From: Lachnospiraceae bacterium
Lineage (GTDB): Bacteria; Bacillota; Clostridia; Lachnospirales; Lachnospiraceae
Assembly: GCA_009780115.1 (NCBI GenBank)
Contig: WRAQ01000002.1
Coordinates: 1 to 64,000 of the forward strand
Direction: 5' to 3'
DNA length: 64,000 nt
This document shows positions 8,963-16,122 of the stretch, one piece after another. Positions within the stretch are counted from its first letter, which is position 1. Each line of letters starts with the position of its first letter. Made by a program: the position numbers and the translations under genes. A model generated the notes under the pieces. That model worked only from the letters and a program-made list of their open reading frames with translations, was not told the DNA's origin and ran no database searches.

Positions 8963-10591
8963 TTAGTTACCGGTAAATTCAAAGAGTTGAGCTTGGGCGG
9001 CATCAAGTACATCTTGCAAACCACTGGCACGTAACTCATTCATAAATGTATCATACTCGGCCGGTGATAAAGCCCCGCTACCAAGCGGTACGGCATATTT
9101 GTCAATAACAGCGATACAAGCAGAGAATGCAGCTTCGACTGATGAATTATCAAACAGGCCGATGCTAAATCCGGTCGCGCCATTATTAAAGTTTTTCATG
9201 TTAACAAATTCCATTCCCGTAGGGTCGATGTCGCCGCTGGGAATTGCCGGGGTTGCACAAGCAGCGATACCATAACGCCAAGGTGCCCAACCGGCACGGT
9301 CGTCTAAGTAGAACATCAAACCGTCCCTAAGTTCATAGTTAATGCCTTCGATACCGGCAACCACCAAGTTACAGATAACCGGGTCAGTAGCAAGTAAACC
9401 AAGGAAAGTGACGGCTTCGGGGGCAAAGTTGGTACCGGCACTGACAGCAAGCCCGGAACCCATCGCGGTTTCAGTAGTTGCTATCGGGGTTGACCATGAC
9501 GGTGCCCATGCCATTTCTATATCTCTGCCTTGAATGTCAGATGCGGTAGCGGCAAGAACATTTTCCTGGCCTGGTACATAAACCTGGGAAGTGATTAAGA
9601 AATCACCTGCTGTTTGACGGAGGGCAAAGGTAGTGCTGGAAAGGTCACCGGGATTTCCTTGGTCCGGATCAATATAACCGGCATTGTAATATTCGTGCAT
9701 TTGGTTGATGAAAGCTTTATAAGTCGGGCTTTCGTAACGGCTGGAGATTTTCACATCTGTAGCCGCCGGGTTGCTATTATTGAAAATAAGTCCTAAAGGC
9801 CCGTTGGTTCCGCCGTAGAAAACGACATGATTCAGGGCGCGGTCCCAAACTTCACCTTCAACGTTGAGGGCATATTTGCCGGGGTTGGCTTCTTTGTAAG
9901 CAGCTAAAAGCGGTTCCCATGAAGCAAGGTCATCGGCATTAAAATCAGCCATCGTAAAACCAAGTGCTTCAAGTTCAGTTTTGTTGACAATAAACCCTAA
10001 TTGGGTAACTGAATCTTTTTCGATGATATAACCGTAAAGGCCGGTTCCGCTAGGGCCGGGAACGCGGGCAGCTTCAACAATACCGGGAGCAGTCGCGGCA
10101 TAAAGGTTTGGCGCGTACTTCTCAATAAGATTGTTATTCGGGTCATCTAAGCGTAAATATTGACCGGTTCTTGCACCGGCATCATAATTCAAATCACCTG
10201 ACCAGCTAAATGCCGGAATGATATCGGCGGTTGAACCTGTTTGTAAATCCATGTTGAAATCGTCAAAGCCCCATGGCCCGCCGGATGTCCTGAATCTGAC
10301 GGTAAAATCATAACCAAGTTCCGCAAGCCTTTCATTAACCGCTTGAGTGACAGCTTGAGTTGCAGCGGCAGTAGTTTCACCGCTCGGCATAAACATAAAT
10401 TCTATTTCCGCGCCGGGTGTGAAATCTGAATCCACAACGGCAGCGGCTGACGAATTGTCATCACCGGCAGTGGTGTTCGCCGCGGGGGTGGTGGTTGACG
10501 GGGTATCTGTTGCGGAAGTTTCATTTGCCCCGCAAGCTACTAAAGTTAAGCACATAACAATGGTAAGCAGTAGTGATAATAATTTTTTCAT
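8963..10591 (-). CDS. LplA-type extracellular solute-binding lipoprotein
   Basis: 542 residues. Lipoprotein signal ending at C20 (LTLVACG), an acidic/threonine-rich tether (about 24-52), then a long family 1 binding protein of the LplA type (over 500 residues), anchored on the outer face of the membrane. It captures the oligosaccharide for the permeases encoded immediately upstream (10678-12611). Ribosome site AAGGAG. Followed by two hairpins (8930-8956, 8815-8857) before the GH94 gene, an arrangement that commonly lets the binding protein be made in excess. Ligand not readable from sequence; the GH94 context suggests a beta-linked disaccharide or oligosaccharide. Confidence 0.92.
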   Translation of the reverse strand: MKKLLSLLLTIVMCLTLVACGANETSATDTPSTTTPAANTTAGDDNSSAAAVVDSDFTPGAEIEFMFMPSGETTAAATQAVTQAVNERLAELGYDFTVRFRTSGGPWGFDDFNMDLQTGSTADIIPAFSWSGDLNYDAGARTGQYLRLDDPNNNLIEKYAPNLYAATAPGIVEAARVPGPSGTGLYGYIIEKDSVTQLGFIVNKTELEALGFTMADFNADDLASWEPLLAAYKEANPGKYALNVEGEVWDRALNHVVFYGGTNGPLGLIFNNSNPAATDVKISSRYESPTYKAFINQMHEYYNAGYIDPDQGNPGDLSSTTFALRQTAGDFLITSQVYVPGQENVLAATASDIQGRDIEMAWAPSWSTPIATTETAMGSGLAVSAGTNFAPEAVTFLGLLATDPVICNLVVAGIEGINYELRDGLMFYLDDRAGWAPWRYGIAACATPAIPSGDIDPTGMEFVNMKNFNNGATGFSIGLFDNSSVEAAFSACIAVIDKYAVPLGSGALSPAEYDTFMNELRASGLQDVLDAAQAQLFEFTGN

Positions 10592-10642
10592 TTGTTTTCT
10601 CCTTGTTTTTTATATGCAAAATTGCAAATTTCATTTATATAA

Positions 10643-10656
10643 ACAGCTTGCGCTGT
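10643..10656 (-). other. Small hairpin between permease and binding-protein genes
   Basis: ACAGC (10643-10647) and GCTGT (10652-10656) with loop TTGC; on the minus strand the stem is followed by TTATATAAATG. It lies in the 86-base gap between the LplC-type permease and the binding protein and may be a processing or weak attenuation site. Low information content. Confidence 0.3.
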
Positions 10657-10677
10657 GGTTTTTGAGGAGCGGCCTTC

Positions 10678-11607
10678 TTAACCCTTAACCGAACCAATCG
10701 TCAGCCCGGAAACTATGTAACGTTGAAAGAATGGATAAGCAAAGGCTATCGGGATTACGATAATGACACAAAGGGCCATCCGCAAGTTCTCCGTCGGCAT
10801 ATTGCGGATTTCCGCACCGGCCCGGCCGGAATTTGCCGCCATTAGCCGCGCTGTCGTCTGAAGTCTGACCAGCAGATATTGCAGCGGTACCAGCCGGTCA
10901 TCCGTGATATATAACTGCGGGATAAACCATTCATTCCAGTATGCCAGCATATTCAGCAGGGCAATTGTGGCAATCCCCGGTTTTGCAATCGGGGTAACAA
11001 TCCCGAACAAAGTACGGAACTCACCGGCCCCGTCAACCCTGGCTGCTTCAATCAGTTCAAACGGGACACTTGCCTGGAAGAAGCTGCGCATAACGATAAT
11101 ATTAAAGGGATTGACCAACATCGGGACAATCAGCGCCCAATAGTTGTTACTCATTCCAAGTAAGTTCTTGCATACAACGACTGTCGGGACCAGGCCGCCG
11201 CCGAACAGCATCGTAAAGAAACTGACAAAGGTGAAAAAACGGCGGAAGGTAAAATCCGGACGGTAAATTGCATATGAGTAAAGTACACATATCAGGACTG
11301 ATGTAAATGTTCCGACTATGGTGACAAAGATGCTGTTGCCAAGTGATATCCATAATTGCCTGCCTAAAATTATCACGCTCCGGTATGCTTCAAGTGACGT
11401 TTCTTTTGGAAAAAACGAATAACCGTTGGCCATAATACTGGTTTCACTCGTAAATGATATAATTACAACGAAGATGAAAGGAATGATGCAAAGTAGGGCA
11501 AAACCGCCGATAACAAGGTGCATTATTATTTGCCCGAGTGGACCGACACTAGTCAGAGTATTTGTTTCCGCTATTTTATTTTTTCTTTTCAATTTAGTTT
11601 CTTTCAT
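10678..11607 (-). CDS. ABC sugar importer permease, LplC/YtcP type
   Basis: 309 residues from the ATG at 11607, which has AGAGGA seven bases upstream; the frame also opens at a GTG at 11625 that has no better site. Six predicted membrane helices and the binding-protein-dependent permease EAA loop (AARVDGAGEFRTLFGIVTPIAKPG) that docks on the ATPase. The C-terminal ending GLTIGSVKG is characteristic of this permease subfamily. Partner of the LplB-type permease immediately upstream. No ATPase gene is present, as is usual for these importers, which borrow a shared MsmK-type ATPase. Confidence 0.93.
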   Translation of the reverse strand: MKETKLKRKNKIAETNTLTSVGPLGQIIMHLVIGGFALLCIIPFIFVVIISFTSETSIMANGYSFFPKETSLEAYRSVIILGRQLWISLGNSIFVTIVGTFTSVLICVLYSYAIYRPDFTFRRFFTFVSFFTMLFGGGLVPTVVVCKNLLGMSNNYWALIVPMLVNPFNIIVMRSFFQASVPFELIEAARVDGAGEFRTLFGIVTPIAKPGIATIALLNMLAYWNEWFIPQLYITDDRLVPLQYLLVRLQTTARLMAANSGRAGAEIRNMPTENLRMALCVIIVIPIAFAYPFFQRYIVSGLTIGSVKG

Positions 11608-11645
11608 GATTTTTCCTCTATTCACTCTTGTCCATTATTTTATTT

Positions 11646-12611
11646 CTAAAACAATGCACTTTCGCCATCTACCCGCCTAACAATTGTATTAGCCATCAAG
11701 ATACAAATAAACCCGACACAATTCTGGAAAAAGCTGACTGCCGTTGATTGCCCCAGATTCACCGAAGACCGGAGTAAGCGGTAGACAAAGGTATCGATAA
11801 CCTCAACAGCATTAGCTACCGCACCACCGCCGCCGTCAATCGGCAACGACCAGAACTGGCCGAAATCAGCATTAAATATCCGCCCGATATTCATGATGAA
11901 TAAAATAATGATTATTGTCCGCATATTAGGTAAGGTAACATGAAGAACTTGTTGAAACTTTGATGCCCCGTCAATTGCCGCCGCTTCATATTGGGTCGTA
12001 TCTATGCCGGTTATCGCCGCGAGATAGAGGATTGTCGAGTATCCTGTCATTTTCCAAACATTTGAAAAGATAATAATAAACGGCCATGGTTGTGCTTCCT
12101 GATAAAAATCCCGCAAGCCAAACCATGACGGGTCAAGCACGCCGTGCTTCGTTGATATAAGCGCCATCAAAAAGTAACTGACGACTACCCATGAAATAAA
12201 ATAGGGGAAGAACATTAAGGTCTGATAAAGGCGGGAGAAAAACTTCTTTGATATCTCGGTCAGCAAGATTGCGAAAGTAACAGGTATCAAAATTCCCAGG
12301 ATAATAAAAACGATATTGTAGGATAAGGTATTAGTTATCATCTTTGATGTCATTGGGTTGCCGAATAAGAGCTTGAAATTGTCCAACCCGCTCCACTCAC
12401 GGGCAAAAATGTCGGCAATATAACCGTGTTCTCTTACATAATTCAAATCCGGAAGCTTGTAATTCTTAAACGCCATAACAATTCCGAACATTGGTAGATA
12501 ACGAAGCATAATAAGCCATATTAATCCTGGCAAAACCATTAGAAAAAGGGCAAAGGTTTTCTTACTGTGCTTCAACTTGTATAGCAGGGTATTTCTTTTA
12601 ATTCCTTCCAT
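11646..12611 (-). CDS. ABC sugar importer permease, LplB type
   Basis: 321 residues from the ATG at 12611, preceded by GGGAGGAG at ideal spacing; the frame also has an ATG at 12647 with no ribosome site. Six predicted membrane helices, first at about 20-40 (FALFLMVLPGLIWLIMLRYLP), and the EAA loop EAAAIDGASKFQQVLHVTLP. First gene of the minus-strand operon, so the promoter for the whole import/phosphorolysis set must lie in 12612-12674 or the adjoining duplicated segment. Pairs with the LplC-type permease 38 bases downstream. Confidence 0.93.
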   Translation of the reverse strand: MEGIKRNTLLYKLKHSKKTFALFLMVLPGLIWLIMLRYLPMFGIVMAFKNYKLPDLNYVREHGYIADIFAREWSGLDNFKLLFGNPMTSKMITNTLSYNIVFIILGILIPVTFAILLTEISKKFFSRLYQTLMFFPYFISWVVVSYFLMALISTKHGVLDPSWFGLRDFYQEAQPWPFIIIFSNVWKMTGYSTILYLAAITGIDTTQYEAAAIDGASKFQQVLHVTLPNMRTIIIILFIMNIGRIFNADFGQFWSLPIDGGGGAVANAVEVIDTFVYRLLRSSVNLGQSTAVSFFQNCVGFICILMANTIVRRVDGESALF

Positions 12612-12673
12612 GAATACTCCTCCCAAAGACAATCTGCAAATGTACATTAGATAATATTAGCTTTATATCTCTA

Positions 12674-12749
12674 TTTTAGTGAGGGCATAACCGGATGTCA
12701 CGGTTTATGGTTGCGATTATTTGTTTCAAATTGCGGTGTTTAATAAATC
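12674..12749 (+). repeat. Direct repeat copy A of alpha-galactosidase upstream region
   Basis: The sequence from TTTTAGTGAGGGCATAACCG through TTTGTTTCAAATTGCGGTG and TTTAATAAATC recurs at 14557-14621 in the same orientation. Copy B lacks about nine bases in the middle but shares TTATTTGTTTCAAATTGCGG exactly. It is part of a duplication described in the findings. Confidence 0.75.
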
Positions 12750-12751
12750 AT

Positions 12752-12855
12752 TGGTTAAATGCTTCGGACAAAAAAAGAAGGTAAGGATTGACCTTACCTT
12801 CTGAAAATGACAAAGTTGCAGGTATTTGACTTTTGAGTAAAGAAAAGATTGTATG
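12752..12855 (+). pseudogene. Decayed 3' fragment of a GH27 alpha-galactosidase
   Basis: About 105 bases align by eye, with roughly four bases in five identical and a few one-base gaps, to codons near the 3' end of the intact GH27 gene (15768-15873): shared blocks include CTTCGGA, GGTAAGGATT, ACCTTAC, ATTTGAC and GAGTAAAGAAA. The frame is broken by indels and no start exists. It directly follows direct repeat copy A, so this is a former gene reduced to its upstream region plus a piece of its 3' end. Confidence 0.72.
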
Positions 12856-12857
12856 GC

Positions 12858-12888
12858 ACACCTCTCCGCCAACGTGGCAGAGGGGTGT
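12858..12888. repeat. GC-rich hairpin between convergent remnants
   Basis: Arms ACACCTCTCCGCCA (12858-12871) and TGGCAGAGGGGTGT (12875-12888) pair with two G-T positions and a 3-base loop. It lies 17 bases beyond the stop of the lipoprotein gene at 12906 and may end its transcript, though no T-run follows on the minus strand. Its composition resembles short interspersed hairpins seen in many clostridial genomes. Confidence 0.5.
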
Positions 12889-12905
12889 ACCGTTTTACTA
12901 CTCAT

Positions 12906-13763
12906 TTATTGGTCTTGTGTATCATAAATACTAATTATCTTGGCATCCAGTCTTTGATATGGATTAACCCAATCCCTCGTTTCAATATTGAAAAAATCAA
13001 TAATTTCCGCATAAAGGGCAAAATTGAAATCATAACGATTGTATACCCCAAGTACCGAGGCATCAATCTTTTTTAAAGCTTGATGCCAGGCATTATCGTA
13101 CTCACTCCTTACTTTTTCACTCTGTACATCCTCACTGTTTATTTTGTATATATCAAGTGATTCTTTAGAAAAAATATCCATCACTTTTTTAATATCGTCG
13201 TTGGGAAGCGGATATCTACCATCGGAATCTCCTGTAATAAAGAACCGATTATTTCCCATAGATGACAGGAAGTATATCCATCGATCTCCTTTATGCATTG
13301 GCATTGTTTCGCTGAAAGATATTAATTCATTATACTCATAATCAAATGCGTAACGCTGATATATGGTGACAATATCACCTGCTTTCGCATCACCCCACAG
13401 AACTTCTTTAATAAGAAATCGGCCGTTCGCATGAGCATCTACCACCACTTCTTTATCGAAAAATTCATTATACTGATATTGAAGCGTTGTTTCAGCTTCT
13501 TCAATAAACTCACCTATCACTACTAAATCTGTCTTCCAGTACGATTCCAATAAATCTTCTACTGTAAAATAACAAACTCTACTCGACATTCCAAAAGCCC
13601 CAACAATTCTTGTCATTTCAAAAGCAGCTATATTGGCTTCAATTTCCTTTTCAAGTTCTTGTCTAGTTTCAAGCTCTTGCATGGTTAAAGATGCTTCACT
13701 ATTCGCACAAGCGGCAAAAGCCAGTATTAATATTAATAGAAAGCTAATAATTATTTTTTTCAT
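12906..13763 (-). CDS. Hypothetical lipoprotein
   Basis: 285 residues from the ATG at 13763, which has AAGGAG at good spacing; an upstream ATG at 13808 lies inside the preceding gene. Lipobox LAFAAC with C19, so it is anchored outside the membrane. The mature part begins with a Glu-rich helix (ELETRQELEKEIEANI) and contains VGDIVTIYQRY-like and GDRWIYFLSS segments, suggesting a small all-beta domain. I do not recognise a named family. The gene is 13 bases downstream of the metzincin-like secreted protein, so the two are probably co-transcribed. Function unknown. Confidence 0.75.
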   Translation of the reverse strand: MKKIIISFLLILILAFAACANSEASLTMQELETRQELEKEIEANIAAFEMTRIVGAFGMSSRVCYFTVEDLLESYWKTDLVVIGEFIEEAETTLQYQYNEFFDKEVVVDAHANGRFLIKEVLWGDAKAGDIVTIYQRYAFDYEYNELISFSETMPMHKGDRWIYFLSSMGNNRFFITGDSDGRYPLPNDDIKKVMDIFSKESLDIYKINSEDVQSEKVRSEYDNAWHQALKKIDASVLGVYNRYDFNFALYAEIIDFFNIETRDWVNPYQRLDAKIISIYDTQDQ

Positions 13764-13776
13764 TTTTGTCTCCTTC

Positions 13777-14415
13777 TCACCATCTGGCATTAATATTATT
13801 CGCATCATGAGTCATTACATAAGCGGATTTATTATTATTTCCTACAAAACCGCCTGTTTGCATAACTGCAAGAGAGATACAACCTACTGGATGAGCCAGT
13901 TTGAAAAGATGACCAACTTCATGATAGAATACAGCTCTAGCATTTATAGTCCTTTCACTGGCAGTGCTTCCCCAGATAGTCACACTATCATTCATACGGA
14001 TAACGGCACTACTCCAGTTGCTAGTAGGTAAAGTAACTCTACCCATACTATCATAAGCTATCAGTTCACCAAGAACACCGCCACCAAAACCCCAGCCCAC
14101 AACATCAACATCCCGAGAGGCTGAAGGGGATGCCGGTAAATTTATAACACTTGATATATGTACTTTCGCCGGTGAATGAAGATTGTTCCACCCGCCGGAG
14201 CCGGTAATCCCTGAATAGAGATTAAAAGTAAGCACCGAATTGATTGCACTGCCAGCAATCCCAATCCGGAGATTTGTCCGCGAATAATAAACTGAGCCGC
14301 CCCAATGTGCCGTAGTGCAAGCGTATGCCGGAATAGCAGCAGCGCTTATTAAACTCACAAAGATTACCAGTGCCAGCATAAAATTTACAAGTTTCTTGAA
14401 ACAATTTTTTTTCAT
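13777..14415 (-). CDS. Secreted metzincin-like zinc metalloprotease
   Basis: 212 residues. Sec signal peptide with likely cleavage after AYA at about 32. A zinc-protease signature HEVGHLFKLAH spans 165-175, followed by a Met-turn candidate M185 in AVMQTG. It fits the HExxHxxxxxH zinc triad of matrixin-type metzincins, but the glycine normally at the eighth position is lysine (K172). The mature protein is short, consistent with a single catalytic domain without a clear propeptide. Co-oriented with, and 13 bases upstream of, the hypothetical lipoprotein gene. Substrate unknown. The pair is flanked by the two copies of a duplicated alpha-galactosidase segment. Confidence 0.75.
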   Translation of the reverse strand: MKKNCFKKLVNFMLALVIFVSLISAAAIPAYACTTAHWGGSVYYSRTNLRIGIAGSAINSVLTFNLYSGITGSGGWNNLHSPAKVHISSVINLPASPSASRDVDVVGWGFGGGVLGELIAYDSMGRVTLPTSNWSSAVIRMNDSVTIWGSTASERTINARAVFYHEVGHLFKLAHPVGCISLAVMQTGGFVGNNNKSAYVMTHDANNINARW

Positions 14416-14556
14416 AAATTACTCCTTTCTAATCAATAGCGTATAGCTTGTTCACATAAATAATTCTAAACCATTCACAACAAATAATCTATTGTTATTT
14501 ATCGTTCTTTTTCGACTAATTCAATGAAAAATCAGAACTGAATAATTAGAAAATAA

Positions 14557-14621
14557 ATTTAGTGATGGCATAACCGTTTATGATTGTAATTATTTGTTTC
14601 AAATTGCGGTGTTGATGAATC
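14557..14621 (+). repeat. Direct repeat copy B upstream of GH27 gene
   Basis: Second copy of the segment at 12674-12749. It runs from ATTTAGTGATGGCATAACCG to TTGATGAATC and ends about 75 bases before the GH27 start codon, so it probably contains regulatory sequence of that gene. A weak -35/-10 pair (TTCCAA, 17 bases, TATACT) lies just downstream, near 14622-14650. The remainder of 14416-14556 is AT-rich with nothing recognisable. Confidence 0.7.
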
Positions 14622-14696
14622 TTCCAAATATCCGCCGCATGTGTTATACTTAGTGCATCTTTTTAAATGAACTTAAACTCCAAAGGAGGGATTTCC

Positions 14697-15938
14697 ATGA
14701 TAGCAAAAACACCACCGATGGGCTGGAATAGCTGGGATTGTTATGGTGCTTCAGTAAATGAAGAAACGGTCAGAAAAAATGCCAAATATATGGCGGAAAA
14801 CCTTGCAGAAGCCGGTTATGAATATGTCGTTGTTGACATTCAGTGGTATCAGCCGACTGCTGATTCACATCAATACAAAAGTTTTGCCGAACTCTCAATG
14901 GACGAATACGGGCGGCTTCTTCCGGCGGTAAACCGGTTTCCCAGTGCCAAAGACGGCCAGGGCTTTAAGGCTTTAGGTGAATATATTCATTGCCTTGGTT
15001 TAAAATTTGGCATTCATATCATGCGCGGTATCCCGAGACAGGCGGCTTTCCTTAATACGAAAATTAAAGGCACCAATATTACTGCCCGGGAAATAGCCTT
15101 GCCAAACTCAATTTGTTATTGGAATCCTGACATGTACGGAATAAATACCGAAGCAGCAGGTGCTTTAGAATATTACAATAGCATTTTCGGGCTATATGCC
15201 GGATGGGGTGTCGATTTTGTAAAAGTTGACGATATCGCCCGCGAGTTTCACTACGGCGAAATTGACCTTATCCGCAAGGCGATTGACAATTGCGGGCGGG
15301 AAATGGTTTTAAGCATTTCTCCCGGTGCTTCACCACTTGAGCAAGCTGAATATTTTAAACAAAAGGTTAATATGTGGCGGATAACCGATGATTTCTGGGA
15401 CCGATGGGATTTACTCGAAGCGATGTTTGAGCGGGCGGAAAAATGGGCGCCTCATTCCGGGGCCGGGCATTGGCCGGATGCCGATATGCTTCCTGTCGCA
15501 GCAATCAATCAATGTTATGGCGAAGACGAATGGACGAAATTCACTCAAGACGAGCAAATAACGATGATGACATTATGGTGTTTCCTCCGTTCCCCATTAA
15601 TGATAGGGAGCGAACTCACCAAACTTGATGATTTTACTTTGAAATTACTGACGAACAAAGATTTGCTTAAAATGCTGTCCGATTCATTTAATGCGCGGCA
15701 AATTTACCGCCGCGATGATGAAATTTGCTGGCTTTCGGTTTCAAAAACCGGCGGGTATTATTCGGCGTTGTTTAATACTTCGGATAAAGAAAAGGAGGTA
15801 AGGATTAACCTTACTTCCTGTGAAATTGACAATGTTACTCAAATATTTGACCTTTGGAGTAAAGAAATGATTGATATAGCTGATGCTCTGAATGTTTCAG
15901 TTAAACCCCATGGGGTAAGGGCATTTTATATTTCATGA
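14697..15938 (+). CDS. GH27 alpha-galactosidase
   Basis: 413 residues from the ATG at 14697, preceded by AAAGGAGGG; the frame opens earlier at 14667 without a ribosome site. GH27 hallmarks: N-terminal TPPMGWNSWDCYG, strand YVVVDIQW, nucleophile D178 in FVKVDD, acid/base at D231/D232 in WRITDDFWDRW, and HWPDADML in place of the usual PGxWNDPDML. A C-terminal beta domain follows from about 330. No signal peptide, so it acts in the cytoplasm on imported alpha-galactosides; alpha-N-acetylgalactosaminidase or related activity cannot be excluded. Single plus-strand gene between minus-strand units, with a decayed copy nearby at 12752-12855. Confidence 0.9.
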   Translation: MIAKTPPMGWNSWDCYGASVNEETVRKNAKYMAENLAEAGYEYVVVDIQWYQPTADSHQYKSFAELSMDEYGRLLPAVNRFPSAKDGQGFKALGEYIHCLGLKFGIHIMRGIPRQAAFLNTKIKGTNITAREIALPNSICYWNPDMYGINTEAAGALEYYNSIFGLYAGWGVDFVKVDDIAREFHYGEIDLIRKAIDNCGREMVLSISPGASPLEQAEYFKQKVNMWRITDDFWDRWDLLEAMFERAEKWAPHSGAGHWPDADMLPVAAINQCYGEDEWTKFTQDEQITMMTLWCFLRSPLMIGSELTKLDDFTLKLLTNKDLLKMLSDSFNARQIYRRDDEICWLSVSKTGGYYSALFNTSDKEKEVRINLTSCEIDNVTQIFDLWSKEMIDIADALNVSVKPHGVRAFYIS

Positions 15939-16047
15939 ACATCTACTTTGGATTAGTTATATGCAATCACATTATTGATTTCAGAATTAACAATTGGGGA
16001 CATTATTATATATTATATGAGTAAAAAAGAAACTTTCCCCAAATAAA

Positions 16048-16094
16048 AAATCGCAGCAAATTTCCATTTATAAAATGGAAGCTTACCGCGATTT
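16048..16094. terminator. Bidirectional terminator between GH27 and GH5 genes
   Basis: Compound stem: outer arms AAATCGC (16048-16054) and GCGATTT (16088-16094), inner arms TTCCATTT (16062-16069) and AAATGGAA (16073-16080). T-rich runs follow on both strands (ATTTTTTAAG on plus, TTTTTTATTT on minus). It ends both the GH27 transcript and the importer/GH5 operon. Confidence 0.85.
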
Positions 16095-16122
16095 ATTTTT
16101 TAAGAAATTACTAAAATAAACC

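Larger units (their letters stand above)
12612..12905. other. Intergenic region: promoter of the GH94 operon plus decayed GH27 copy
   Basis: 294 bases with no intact gene. From left to right: the leader of the minus-strand operon (12612-12673); a segment (12674-12749) duplicated upstream of the intact alpha-galactosidase at 14557-14621; a degenerate 3' fragment of that gene (12752-12855); and a GC-rich hairpin (12858-12888). I see no convincing -35/-10 pair for the operon. Confidence 0.6.
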
